Source of the DNA: Hoeflea phototrophica DFL-43
Lineage (GTDB): Bacteria > Pseudomonadota > Alphaproteobacteria > Rhizobiales > Rhizobiaceae
Direction of reading: 5' to 3'
Assembly: GCF_000154705.2 (NCBI RefSeq)
Contig: NZ_CM002917.1
Location: 3,669,853-3,733,852, forward strand
DNA: 64,000 nucleotides
A program made the position numbers and the translations under genes. Under the pieces are notes generated by a model, which was given only the letters and a program-made list of their open reading frames with translations, had not been told where the DNA came from and did not search any database. Positions within the stretch are counted from its first letter, which is position 1; every line of letters begins with the position of its first letter. Below, in pieces: positions 33,240 to 42,546 of the stretch.

Positions 33240-33536
33240 ATGGGCTATGAGGAACATCTGGCCGAGGACGCCAGGCTGGTGATCCTGCGCGAACTGACCG
33301 CCCAGACCGACGGCCGGCTCAACGACACGATCCTGACCTCGGTGCTCGACAGTTTCGGCTACCGGCGCTCGCGCGAATGGGTACGGACCCAGATGGCCAA
33401 GCTGCAGGAACTCGGCGCGGTCACGATCGTCGAAGCCGGGACCGTGCGCATCGCCTCGATCACCCGCGCCGGGATCGACCATGTCGAGCGGCGCTCGGTG
33501 ATCGATGGGGTCGCCCGCCCGTCGCCGGAGGCGTGA
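33240..33536 (+). CDS. Winged-helix-like phage protein (VpaChn25_0724 family)
   Basis: 98 aa. RLVILRELTAQTDGRLNDTI, then WVRTQMAKLQELGAVTIVEA and ASITRAGIDHVERRSVIDGV make an ArsR-like winged helix. The family is conserved between DUF2730 and the small terminase in Mu-like phages. It probably binds DNA; whether it regulates late genes or helps packaging is unknown. It starts 1 nt after the previous stop. Confidence 0.75.
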   Translation: MGYEEHLAEDARLVILRELTAQTDGRLNDTILTSVLDSFGYRRSREWVRTQMAKLQELGAVTIVEAGTVRIASITRAGIDHVERRSVIDGVARPSPEA

Positions 33537-33537
33537 G

Positions 33538-34128
33538 ATGGGTCGCAGGGGGCAGCGCGGCAGTGGCAGGCACGCGCTCTCGTCGATCGACCTTCTGCCG
33601 GAAGATGCGACTGCCGACATCCAATGGGCGATCAAGACGCTGGAAGAAGGCAAACGCACCGACAGCGACATCCTGTTCGAGTTCAATGACCGCCTGGCGG
33701 TGATCGGCCACGGCCCGGTCTCCAAATCGGCCTTCGGCCGCTACGCGCTGAAAAAACGCCTTGTGTTTGCCGGCACCAGCGAATTCCGGATCATCTCGGC
33801 CGCGTTCGCCAGGGAATACGGACCCGGCGATACAGACGAGCTGACACTGCTTCTTGTGCAGATGCTAATGACGGCGATCTACAAGTTCATCGCCTCACGG
33901 GACGCCAAGCCCAAGGAGATCATGGAAATGTCACACGCGCTGCGGGCGCTGCTCAATGCGCAGCGCTCAAGCGCCGAGAATCGGGCCAAACACGACGCGG
34001 CAACCCGGAAGAAAATGGATGAGGTGTTTGACGCGGCGGAAACCGCGCTCACCGAGAACAGCCGGCCCGATGGTGCCGCGGTGCTCAAGAGCATTCGCGA
34101 AGACGTCTACGGAATTTTCGAATCATGA
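33538..34128 (+). CDS. Terminase small subunit-like protein (DUF3486, Mu gp27)
   Basis: 196 aa from ATG 33538. Starts MGRRGQRGSGRHALSSIDLL, the conserved basic N-terminus of DUF3486, and continues with helical segments and a coiled-coil-like C-terminus (RAKHDAATRKKMDEVFDAAE). It recognises phage DNA for packaging with the next gene product. The start is 1 nt after the previous stop and the end overlaps the large subunit gene by 4 nt. Confidence 0.85.
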   Translation: MGRRGQRGSGRHALSSIDLLPEDATADIQWAIKTLEEGKRTDSDILFEFNDRLAVIGHGPVSKSAFGRYALKKRLVFAGTSEFRIISAAFAREYGPGDTDELTLLLVQMLMTAIYKFIASRDAKPKEIMEMSHALRALLNAQRSSAENRAKHDAATRKKMDEVFDAAETALTENSRPDGAAVLKSIREDVYGIFES

Positions 34129-35507
34129 GTACGCCGGCGGTTCCGCTTTACAGTTACCAGCGCAAATGGATGCTCGATCCGGCGCGCTTCAAAATAGGCA
34201 TGTTCGCCCGCCAGACCGGCAAGACCTTCACCACCACGCTTGAGGTGGTCGACGATTGCTTCGCCGCAGCGCTCGCCAGCCGGCGGCAGCGCTGGGTGAT
34301 CCTGTCGCGCGGCGAACGCCAGGCGCGCGAGGCCATGAATGAAGGCGTCAAGCTGCATGCCAAGGCCTATGATCTGGCCATCGAGGCGCATGAATATGAC
34401 TGGCAGGGCCAGGAAGGCTCCTACCGGGCGATGGAGGTGGATCTGCCGCATGGCTCGAAGATCACAGCGCTGCCAGCCAATCCGGACACGGCGCGCGGGT
34501 TCTCGGCCAATGTCTTTCTCGACGAATTCGCCTTTCACAAGGATTCGGGCGCAATCTGGAAGGCGCTGTTTCCGGTTATCTCCGCCGGGTGGAAACTGCG
34601 GATCACCTCGACCCCGAATGGCAAGGGCAACAAGTTCTATGAGCTGATGACGGCGGAGGGCGATCGCTGGTCCAAGCATGAGGTCGACATCTACCGAGCC
34701 GTCGCCGACGGGTTGCCGCGCGACATCGAGGAGCTGCGCGAGGGCCTGGCTGACGAGGACGCCTGGGCGCAGGAATATGAACTCAAATGGCTCGACGAGG
34801 CTTCGGCCTGGCTGTCTTACGAGCTGATCTCCTCGGTCGAGGACGAGCGCGCGGGCGATCCGTATCTGTACCAGGGCGGCCCCTGCTATGTCGGCCGTGA
34901 CATCGGCCGGCGAAACGATCTGCATGTGATCTGGGTTTGGGAACTGGTCGGCGACGTGCTCTGGGAGCGCGAGCGGATCGAGCAGAAACGCGCGACCTTT
35001 GCCTCAATGGACGCGGCCTTTGACGATGTGATGGAGCGCTACCGCGTGGTTCGCGCCTGCATCGACCAGACCGGCATGGGCGAGAAGGTGGTCGAAGACG
35101 CGCAAACCCGTCACGGCAGCCGCATCGAGGGCGTGCTGTTCACCGGCCCCAACAAGCTGGTGATGGCGACGGCCGGCAAGGAGGCTTTCGAGGACCGGCG
35201 CGTGCGCATCACCATGGGCGACGCAAAACTGCGCGCGGATCTGCACAAATTGCGCAAGGTGGCCTCGGCCACCGGCGCGCCGCGTTTTGTCGCCGAGCGC
35301 GACGACGACCATGCCGACCGGACCTGGGCGGCGTTTCTCGGCATTCATGCGGCCTCCGAAGGCCGGGCCGATTATGACTACCGGCCGGTCACTGCCGCCA
35401 CGCCCTCGCAACAAGCCCGGCGTTTCGACGATCCAGGCGAGGACGAGGACTTTGGCCGCGGCTGGTGGACGCCGCCCTTGGGCGCAGGCGTTAGAGGAGG
35501 TTTCTAG
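34125..35507 (+). CDS. Terminase large subunit (Mu gp28-like)
   Basis: Packaging ATPase-nuclease, 460 aa. Walker A is MFARQTGKTFT, Walker B is NVFLDEFAFHKD, and the ATPase coupling segment is LRITSTPNGKGNKFYEL. The RNase H-like nuclease domain starts at YVGRDIGRRNDLHVIW with its first Asp. Length and order match Mu-type large terminases. It overlaps the small subunit gene by 4 nt; the portal follows 2 nt later. Confidence 0.92.
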   Translation: MSTPAVPLYSYQRKWMLDPARFKIGMFARQTGKTFTTTLEVVDDCFAAALASRRQRWVILSRGERQAREAMNEGVKLHAKAYDLAIEAHEYDWQGQEGSYRAMEVDLPHGSKITALPANPDTARGFSANVFLDEFAFHKDSGAIWKALFPVISAGWKLRITSTPNGKGNKFYELMTAEGDRWSKHEVDIYRAVADGLPRDIEELREGLADEDAWAQEYELKWLDEASAWLSYELISSVEDERAGDPYLYQGGPCYVGRDIGRRNDLHVIWVWELVGDVLWERERIEQKRATFASMDAAFDDVMERYRVVRACIDQTGMGEKVVEDAQTRHGSRIEGVLFTGPNKLVMATAGKEAFEDRRVRITMGDAKLRADLHKLRKVASATGAPRFVAERDDDHADRTWAAFLGIHAASEGRADYDYRPVTAATPSQQARRFDDPGEDEDFGRGWWTPPLGAGVRGGF

Positions 35508-35509
35508 GA

Positions 35510-37108
35510 ATGGACTATTTCAAGGGACTGACCGACCAGTGGGGCCGGCCGATCGAAAAGCGGCTGCTGACCGAGGAGATCGCAGCACCGACGATCACCG
35601 GCGTGCGTTCGCCGCTCACCGGCTATCCCGGCGACGGGCTCAATCCGGTCCGGCTTGCGGCGATCCTGCGCGAGGCCGACACCGGCGATCCACTGCGCTA
35701 TCTCGAACTGGCCGAAACGGTTGAGGAGCGCGACCTGCACTATGCCGGCGTGCTTGGCACCCGCAAGCGCTCGGTCAGCCAGCTGGAGATCACCGTCGAG
35801 GCGGCCTGCGAAGACGCGCAGCACGAAGCGCAAGCCGAGGCGGTGCGCGAATGGCTCAAGCGCGATGAACTGGCCGACGAGCTGTTCGACATGCTCGACG
35901 CCGTCGGCAAGGGCTACTCCTTCACCGAGATTATCTGGGACACCTCGGAAGGCCAATGGCGGCCGGACCGGCTGGAATGGCGCGACCCACGCTGGTTCCG
36001 GTTTGATCGCAATGACGCCACCACGCCCTATCTGATCGGCGAGCATGGCGAGGAGTTGCAGCTGCCGGGCTTCAAGTTTGTGCGCGCGGTGATGCGGGCC
36101 AAATCCGGCCTGCCGGTGCGCTCGGGCCTGGCGCGCATTGTCGCCTGGGCCTGGATGTTCAAGGCGTTTACCCAGCGCGATTGGGCGATCTTCACCCAGA
36201 CCTATGGCCAGCCGGTCCGGATCGGCAAATACGGCCCCGGCGCCACCGAGAAGGACCGCGATACGCTCTACCGGGCGGTGGCCAACATCGCCGGCGACTG
36301 CGCCGCCATCATTCCCGAATCGATGCTGATCGAATTTGTCGAGGCCAAGAATCTCGGCACCGGTCATTCCAACTATCTGGAGCGCTCCGACTGGCTCGAC
36401 CAGCAGGTCTCCAAAGCCACGCTTGGCCAGACCGCGACCACCGACGCCATCGCCGGCGGCCATGCAGTCGGCCGCGAGCACCGCCAGGTGCAGGAGGACA
36501 TCGAGCGCGCCGACGCCAAGACGCTGTCGGCGATCATCAACCGGGACCTGATCCGGCCCTGGATGATGCTGGAGCATGGCGAGGCGAAGGATTGCCCGCG
36601 GGTGAAGATCGGCCGCGCCGAGGAGACCGACATCAAGACCGCCGTCGACGCGGTGACCTCGCTGGTGCCGTTCGGGCTGCGCGTCGGACAAAACCAGATG
36701 CGCGACATCATCGGCATCGGCGCACCGGCCGAGGATGATGATTTGCTGGCGGCTCCGGTTCCTTCAACCGTCAACGAACCAGGCGAACACAGTGACTCAA
36801 ACACCTCAACGCCGCCTGAGCCGGAACGCAAGGAGGCGCGCCACGCCGAAGAACCCAGGCCGGCGCGATTGCCGCTCGACGCCATCGCCGAGAGCGCAGC
36901 GGCTGAGGCCCGGCCAGCGGTGGCGCAGCTGCTGACCACGATCCGCGAGATCGCGGACCAAGCGGAGAACCTGGACGAACTGCGCACCCTGCTGGAAACG
37001 GCCAGCGGCGGCGATCTCGCCGATCTGGAAGCGGCGATGCGCCAGGCGATGCTGCTGGCCGAGCTGGCCGGCCGCGCCGAGATCGAGCCTCTACCAGGTC
37101 CGGACTGA
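35510..37108 (+). CDS. Portal protein (DUF935, Mu gp29-like)
   Basis: 532 aa. DUF935 hallmarks: YAGVLGTRKRSVSQLEITVE, GKGYSFTEIIWDTSEGQW, FVRAVMRAKSGLPVRSGLAR and SDWLDQQVSKATLGQTATTD. It forms the dodecameric ring through which DNA is packed. The C-terminal 110 residues are Glu/Ala/Pro-rich and helical. Normal position between terminase and MuF. Confidence 0.92.
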   Translation: MDYFKGLTDQWGRPIEKRLLTEEIAAPTITGVRSPLTGYPGDGLNPVRLAAILREADTGDPLRYLELAETVEERDLHYAGVLGTRKRSVSQLEITVEAACEDAQHEAQAEAVREWLKRDELADELFDMLDAVGKGYSFTEIIWDTSEGQWRPDRLEWRDPRWFRFDRNDATTPYLIGEHGEELQLPGFKFVRAVMRAKSGLPVRSGLARIVAWAWMFKAFTQRDWAIFTQTYGQPVRIGKYGPGATEKDRDTLYRAVANIAGDCAAIIPESMLIEFVEAKNLGTGHSNYLERSDWLDQQVSKATLGQTATTDAIAGGHAVGREHRQVQEDIERADAKTLSAIINRDLIRPWMMLEHGEAKDCPRVKIGRAEETDIKTAVDAVTSLVPFGLRVGQNQMRDIIGIGAPAEDDDLLAAPVPSTVNEPGEHSDSNTSTPPEPERKEARHAEEPRPARLPLDAIAESAAAEARPAVAQLLTTIREIADQAENLDELRTLLETASGGDLADLEAAMRQAMLLAELAGRAEIEPLPGPD

Positions 37109-37112
37109 GACC

Positions 37113-37793
37113 ATGGTGGACAGCGTCAAGTTCAACGAGGCGATCAACTTCCTGCGCCAGCGCCTGGCGCTGCCCGACGGCGTCTGGCTGAAGTTGTTCC
37201 AGGAAGCGGACAAGGCGGCGCGTGATCGCTCTGCCGGGATGAGCGAGGCGATGGTGCGCGACATCCTCGAAGCGGTGCTGACCGCGCTTGAAGAGGGTAC
37301 AACGGTTGAAACTTTCCGCGACGATTTCGACGCGATCGCCACCGCGCGTGGATGGGCGGGAGATAATACCGTCGGCTGGCGTTCGGCGCTGACCTTCCGG
37401 GTGATGACGGCGCAGGCGATGGCAGCCGGACGCTGGCGGCAGATCCAGCGGCTGAAAGCGCGCCGCCCCTGGCTTAGATACATCACCGCCGGCGACCACC
37501 GCGTCCGCGACGCGCACAAGGCCTGGCACGGGATCATCCTCTCAGCTGATGACCCCTGGTGGCAAACACATTTCCCGCCCAACGGCTTCAACTGCCGTTG
37601 CCATGTGCAGCAGTTGTCGGACCGGGATCTTAAGCGCTATGGATTGAACGTTACGCCGGAAGCGCCGTCGCGCAAGACTGTGATCAGGTTTGCACGCGGG
37701 GTGGATGGCGTTCGGAAGCCGGTGGAGGTGCCGGAGGGGATTGATCCGGGTTTTGCGGTGAATTTGGGGGAAATGGATATCAATTCTGCTTGA
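37113..37793 (+). CDS. Head morphogenesis protein (MuF, Mu gp30-like)
   Basis: 226 aa, shorter than Mu gp30. The MuF domain is marked by RRPWLRYITAGDHRVRDAHK and the terminal FPPNGFNCRCHVQQLSDRDL, with the Cys-Arg-Cys motif. It is a minor capsid protein injected with or bound to DNA. In the usual order the protease follows directly; here a reverse-oriented modification gene separates them. Confidence 0.88.
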   Translation: MVDSVKFNEAINFLRQRLALPDGVWLKLFQEADKAARDRSAGMSEAMVRDILEAVLTALEEGTTVETFRDDFDAIATARGWAGDNTVGWRSALTFRVMTAQAMAAGRWRQIQRLKARRPWLRYITAGDHRVRDAHKAWHGIILSADDPWWQTHFPPNGFNCRCHVQQLSDRDLKRYGLNVTPEAPSRKTVIRFARGVDGVRKPVEVPEGIDPGFAVNLGEMDINSA

Positions 37794-37997
37794 TGGCCTA
37801 AATTAGGGCTTTTGCAACTTGTCCGGATAGGCAAACCGCCTCCAACTGGGTGATGATGGCTGCTCCAAATTGGGATGACAACAGGCATCTGCCAAGTGCA
37901 CCAGAGGCGCGTTGGCTGAGCCATTGCGGCACCCATTTTTCTCATCAGTAGCTCTGAAGAAGGGAGTTGTGAGATCTAATTCTGTCTTAAGTTGCCG

Positions 37998-40900
37998 CTA
38001 CCCAAGCAGTTCAAATACGAGCTCGTCTATTTCCTGACCCTCGCTGGTAGCTTCAAGATGAGCACGGATATGCCGCCGCGTTGCCGCAAAATGCAGGTTG
38101 GGGTCGATAGGAAACACTGCGGCGATTTCTTCAGCGCGCTTTCCCAGTTCGGAGAGGCGGTTATGCAACGCGATCGCCGGATCATATTTGGGGATAGGCA
38201 CCTCCCACACGTGCTTGTGAATATCCCTCTCGTCCTTACCGTAGGACATGAACGGTCGCACCAACTCGGTCGTGACGGGTGCATTCATGACAGCGCACAA
38301 ATAGTCCGCCTCCGCCTCAGTTTCCATTGAAGCCCAGTACAAGCCATTGGCAATTACAGCCCTCTTGTTTTTTACCTTGGCAGCCATCAGATGCATTCCA
38401 GCACGATTATATACTAGCCGAAGCTGTGGGATCGGGAACTGTTTGGAAAGCGAAGATTGGTAGTCCAACCGCTGCGTAAGGGTTAGCCGATCACTAGACC
38501 GTTTTTCGAGCCAGATAGCCTCCGCGCGTTCCCACCACTGGCTGAGTCCTGGGTGAAGATCGAATTGAGATTTATTTAGCATACCGCTCTTTTGGCAGGG
38601 GAGCACGGCCATCTGCGCGTCGCCCAAGCGGAATGGATAGGCGTTGTCGCCGGTGAAGAAGGGGCGAAGGAATTCCGTCTCAACGACGCCTGTTATGCTC
38701 GGTACATCTTTCCAAGGCTTCTTCTCCTGAACGCTCCTTGAGGAGATTATGGCCTTTCTGCCCGTTGGAAGCCCAAGCGAGCTTGCGGGTTGTTCCTCGA
38801 CCACGAAGACCATCCTTGGAGTGAAAGTGGCTCCCTGAGCGAAGGCCTGATGGTAGGGTGATTTCGTCAGCTGGCCAACATATTTGACCTGACCCGACTC
38901 CCTGCTTAAGGTCTTGCTGGCTTCCATCCAAGGCATGTTCGGCTCGGACAAACCACCGCTCCAGATTTCCGCCTTTACTGGCATCTCGCGTCCGGCCCAG
39001 GTCCCTTCGCCTTGCCTTGTCTCACGAGTGTGTTCTTCGCGCATTCCAAACACCACAGACGCTGCCCGTGGAAAGAAATGCGGACGGATGCGTCGCAAGT
39101 CCCATGACGGTTCGAATGCTATAGCGGCATTACCGGAACCGTCTCCATAGTAGCCGCTCCGGAAACCCGTGTAGTGCTCCCGATCGATCGCAGCATTCGG
39201 CAGCACCAGTCCGAACCTGCCATTGACTTTCAGATAGAGCTCGCAAGCCCTGACAGCGAACAGTCCTGACAAGTCTTGATGGGTCGAAAGTTCTCCCCCG
39301 GCCCACAGTCCCCGATCCTCACTCATGTTGCGGAACGAGGTCTGCATGTCCGACGTCATTTTCCGATAGGCGAGCCAAGGGGGATTCCCGACTAGGACAT
39401 CGACCCGGTTTTTCGGGCGCGACAGCCAGAGCGGCCGGGCAAGGTTCCTGATATAGTAGCCCCAGATGTGGTCACGACCTTCATCGTGCAATTGACACAT
39501 AGTCTCAAACGTCGCCTCAATCGTCGGCTTAAACCTGTCCGGTATGGCAAGGCGCTGGAAAACCGCGTTCATTGACGGCACCGCCGACTTCGGCTTTCGT
39601 GTCGCAGCCTTTTTGGCCATCTCGTTCACAAGTTCGTCGAATCTCGCCGCGTCGTCCACAAGCGCGTCCGGGAAGGAAAGCTTGTTGCCGAACAGGTCCT
39701 TCTTGTCGTCCGTCTGAATAACCAGATTCCCGGCCGTCCACAGATCAGTGTTCTGCTCCTGCCATTGAAGACTGTCGCCGAGATAGACGGGTATGTGAAT
39801 CGTTCCGCGGTCGGGATCGATTAATCTATGCCTACCTATAGCCAGTAAATAGGTAACCCGGGCCAGCGTGACGGCAACGGGATGGAGGTCCATACCAATG
39901 ACGTGCTCCGTAACGCCATCAATTAATTGTCCGACAGTCATACCCTTTGCCTCGGCCGCAACGATGTATCTCCGGATTGCATGGAAGAGAAAGGTTCCTG
40001 AGCCACATGCCGCGTCGAGCACTCGGGAATTCAGGGGCTCGGTCACTGTTTCCTGAACGACAATGTCGGCGAGCCAATCAGGTGTGTAATATTCGCCGAG
40101 GCGTTGCCTTGTTTCGGTTCCGATGACGCTCTCGTAGAGCACCTTTAATACGTCTTGTTCGACTTTGCTCCACTCGAAACGAGCGAGGCGCTTTGCGAGT
40201 GTCCTGACAAAAACGTCGCCACCGTCGATCTCTACGATCCAATCGAAGAAGTCCGCCTCGACCACCCCATGAATGCCACTTTCGTCAAATTTCTCTCCAG
40301 CCAACAGCGCGGCGGGGTTCAGCGATTGTACGGGAAGGCCAAGGACGGCATGAGCGATGATCTCGGCCGTGTTCACAAGAAGCGTGTGTTCGATGAAGAG
40401 GTCGTCCGTGTCCTCGAATGCGGTACCGAGAGCGGATGTCAGCAGCCGCGACCAAAGCGTCCGTTTCATTTGGACAGTAGGGCTGTCCTTGAATTGCTCA
40501 TAAAGCGACGCCATGGTGGCGCGGTCTAGTTGGTACGAGCTGCTCCCGGCACCCAGCCTCAGCTCAATGTTGCGGGCGGTTGGGGCGATATTTTGCGCTG
40601 TTGCAAGTACGCCTTCCAGCCAGACAGTGAACTTCTCCATATCCACCGCAGTCGGCTCAACCGTTATTGTCGATACTTCACGCAGCTTACCTTCGACGAG
40701 GTCGTAGCACAGCCATTCAGTACCGTCGGTCAATACCCCTACGTAGCGGAGGCCCGTCTGGTTCATCCGTAGTTCTACGTATCCGGCCAGTTGTTCGACG
40801 GCGTCCGGTTTAACCTTTCCCTTTCGAAGATCGCGCTTGACTTCGATAACCGTCGAACCGACTTCGACATCGATGCGCCTGCGGTCTCCCGTCTGCGATT

Positions 40901-41036
40901 CGAGCAAGACATTTGTGACATCGTCTTCGTGCAGATTGAGTGGCGCGCTCAAAATGAACTGGCGGACGTCGGCTTGAATCTCAGACTCAGTCCGCTTATC
41001 GTTTCGCTTTGCTATCCTTTCGAAAATTTCCAACAA
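37998..41036 (-). CDS. Single-chain nuclease/adenine methyltransferase, type IIG-like, prophage cargo
   Basis: 1012 aa. The N-terminal PD-(D/E)xK nuclease is seen as Asp56 and Glu65-Val-Lys67 (RRIDVEVGSTVIEVKRDL). A helical linker runs to about 300. The Eco57I-like gamma N6-adenine methyltransferase follows: GEYYTPDWLADIVV, SAM motif I VLDAACGSGTF (340-348) and catalytic NPPW (551-554). The last 350 residues should be target recognition. The start is TTG 41036 with AAGGGAG 6 nt upstream. It runs against the surrounding head operon, splits MuF from the protease, and has lower GC than both, so it was probably acquired as cargo. It may protect phage DNA or block rival phages. No separate partner gene is seen. 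Confidence 0.8.
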   Translation of the reverse strand: MLEIFERIAKRNDKRTESEIQADVRQFILSAPLNLHEDDVTNVLLESQTGDRRRIDVEVGSTVIEVKRDLRKGKVKPDAVEQLAGYVELRMNQTGLRYVGVLTDGTEWLCYDLVEGKLREVSTITVEPTAVDMEKFTVWLEGVLATAQNIAPTARNIELRLGAGSSSYQLDRATMASLYEQFKDSPTVQMKRTLWSRLLTSALGTAFEDTDDLFIEHTLLVNTAEIIAHAVLGLPVQSLNPAALLAGEKFDESGIHGVVEADFFDWIVEIDGGDVFVRTLAKRLARFEWSKVEQDVLKVLYESVIGTETRQRLGEYYTPDWLADIVVQETVTEPLNSRVLDAACGSGTFLFHAIRRYIVAAEAKGMTVGQLIDGVTEHVIGMDLHPVAVTLARVTYLLAIGRHRLIDPDRGTIHIPVYLGDSLQWQEQNTDLWTAGNLVIQTDDKKDLFGNKLSFPDALVDDAARFDELVNEMAKKAATRKPKSAVPSMNAVFQRLAIPDRFKPTIEATFETMCQLHDEGRDHIWGYYIRNLARPLWLSRPKNRVDVLVGNPPWLAYRKMTSDMQTSFRNMSEDRGLWAGGELSTHQDLSGLFAVRACELYLKVNGRFGLVLPNAAIDREHYTGFRSGYYGDGSGNAAIAFEPSWDLRRIRPHFFPRAASVVFGMREEHTRETRQGEGTWAGREMPVKAEIWSGGLSEPNMPWMEASKTLSRESGQVKYVGQLTKSPYHQAFAQGATFTPRMVFVVEEQPASSLGLPTGRKAIISSRSVQEKKPWKDVPSITGVVETEFLRPFFTGDNAYPFRLGDAQMAVLPCQKSGMLNKSQFDLHPGLSQWWERAEAIWLEKRSSDRLTLTQRLDYQSSLSKQFPIPQLRLVYNRAGMHLMAAKVKNKRAVIANGLYWASMETEAEADYLCAVMNAPVTTELVRPFMSYGKDERDIHKHVWEVPIPKYDPAIALHNRLSELGKRAEEIAAVFPIDPNLHFAATRRHIRAHLEATSEGQEIDELVFELLG

Positions 41037-41430
41037 TGCCTGCTCCCTTGGACAGCAAGTCTCCGGATTTCATGGAGAACAATAATGTCACCCTGGATTC
41101 CTATCTGCCGTTGATTCCCCAACATCAACTTACTCTGCCAATTTTCATGCGCGGACAAGCCAAGCGTGCGAACTATTCCCTGTTTGCTGCCAACCGGGCC
41201 GGATCTCACTGCGTGCCTACGTGTATACCGCACACATCCGAAGATCTGTGCTGCTTTGCACATTACAACCAAGCCAACCGCACCCACGGGCTTTGAAACC
41301 CCTTTAAATTCGATTTGAAACCGAATGCCCGACCGCATTTCGCGCCAAACCGGGCTGATGCCCTTCCGGCCATTCCCCTGAACACCGTTTCATATGTTTT
41401 GCGAGCTGCCCGGCGGCCACTGTCGTCACC
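41037..41430. other. Gap upstream of the modification gene
   Basis: About 390 nt between the divergent modification gene and the protease gene. It should hold the promoter of the former. Short open frames on both strands show no ribosome site or family. GC rises toward 41400, where phage-like sequence resumes. No direct repeat flanking the cargo could be found by eye. Confidence 0.4.
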
Positions 41431-42546
41431 ATGATGACCGCAGCCCAATCACAACGCAACTCCCGATCCGATCAGGCCCTAACGGCGCTGTGCACAGCCT
41501 TGCCCTTGCCCGATGCCGCCCAGGACAAGCCGGCACCAGAGTGGATCCATCTGCTGCCGACCGGATCGTTTTCCGGTGCGGACGGGCGTGGACCCTACCA
41601 TGTCAAAGACGCCAACCGGCTGGTCGAGGCCAGCCTTGAGGCGATGGCAGGCTCCGGCGTCGTTGACGAGAACCATGCGACAGATCTGGCAACGCCCAAA
41701 GGGGAGCCGGCGCCTGCGCGTGGCTGGATCACGGCGCTGGAAGCCCGGACCGATGGCATCTGGGGCAAGGTCGACTGGACCAGGGCCGGGCTGGCGCTTC
41801 TGGCCGACCGCGCCTACCGGCACATTTCGCCGGTGATCATGCATCTCAAGGACGGCACGGTGACCGCGATCCTGCGCGCGTCGCTGGTCAACAAGCCCAA
41901 TCTGCGCGGACTGGCCGCGCTCAACCAGGAGACCCCGATGGATTTCATGGACAGGTTACGCGCGGCGCTCGGTCTTGGCGACGAGGCCGGAGAGGACGCC
42001 GTGCTCGCTGGCATCAATGCTGCCAAGGGTGGGACCGCGCTGCAGGCAGCACTCAATGACGCGCTTGGGCCCATCGCCAGGGCGGCAGGGCTTGCCGAGG
42101 GCGCGGACGCCAAGGCTGTGCTGGCCGGCGTCGAGCAAATGGCCAAGGCGAAAACCTCGGGTGACGACACGACCGTGAAGGCGCTGCAGGCCGAGCTCAC
42201 CGAGGTGACCACCAAATTCACCGCACTTCAGACATCGATCGCCACCGACAGGGCGACAGCCTTTGTCGACGGCGCGATCAAGGCCGGACGGGTCGGCGTC
42301 AAGCCGCTGCGCGACCATTACATCGCCCGCCACGCCGCCAATCCGGCGGAGGTGGAAAAGGAGATCAATTCCTTTCCGTCTCTCGGACGCTCGGGCGCAA
42401 GCATCGAGCCACCGCCTGCGGCCAAGGATGGCCAGCTGGCGCTGAACGCAGAACAGCGCAGCGTTGCCACCATGCTTGGAATCGATCCGAAGGATTACGC
42501 CGAGACGCTGAAAGCCGAACGGGACGCCAGGGAGGCGATGCAATGA
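41431..42546 (+). CDS. Phage prohead protease with fused scaffold (Mu I-like)
   Basis: 371 aa. The N-terminal 165 residues are the Mu I-type prohead protease: WIHLLPTGSFSGADGRGPYH, then ENHATDLATPKGEPAPARGW, AYRHISPVIMHLKDGTVTAI and ASLVNKPNLRGLAALNQE. The C-terminal 200 residues are a helical scaffold (KALQAELTEVTTKFTALQTS). An internal start yields the scaffold alone. It overlaps the next gene by 4 nt. The assigned start (ATG 41431) could also be the next codon. Confidence 0.85.
   Translation: MMTAAQSQRNSRSDQALTALCTALPLPDAAQDKPAPEWIHLLPTGSFSGADGRGPYHVKDANRLVEASLEAMAGSGVVDENHATDLATPKGEPAPARGWITALEARTDGIWGKVDWTRAGLALLADRAYRHISPVIMHLKDGTVTAILRASLVNKPNLRGLAALNQETPMDFMDRLRAALGLGDEAGEDAVLAGINAAKGGTALQAALNDALGPIARAAGLAEGADAKAVLAGVEQMAKAKTSGDDTTVKALQAELTEVTTKFTALQTSIATDRATAFVDGAIKAGRVGVKPLRDHYIARHAANPAEVEKEINSFPSLGRSGASIEPPPAAKDGQLALNAEQRSVATMLGIDPKDYAETLKAERDAREAMQ
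41938..42546 (+). CDS. Internal scaffold protein nested in the protease gene (Mu Z-like)
   Basis: In-frame internal start at ATG 41938 with AGGAG 7 nt upstream, giving MDFMDRLRAALGLGDEAGED and 202 residues of helical, Ala/Lys-rich scaffold. Phage Mu makes gpZ the same way from within gene I. The strong internal ribosome site makes separate translation likely. Confidence 0.6.
   Translation: MDFMDRLRAALGLGDEAGEDAVLAGINAAKGGTALQAALNDALGPIARAAGLAEGADAKAVLAGVEQMAKAKTSGDDTTVKALQAELTEVTTKFTALQTSIATDRATAFVDGAIKAGRVGVKPLRDHYIARHAANPAEVEKEINSFPSLGRSGASIEPPPAAKDGQLALNAEQRSVATMLGIDPKDYAETLKAERDAREAMQ

Noticed and set aside
35504..36691. Reverse-strand open frame of 395 codons over the portal gene
   Set aside because: Shadow of a high-GC coding sequence. 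The DUF935 portal frame is clear.
41037..41300. Plus-strand open frame between the modification gene and the protease gene
   Set aside because: No ribosome site, biased composition, no family, and it overlaps the promoter region of the divergent gene.
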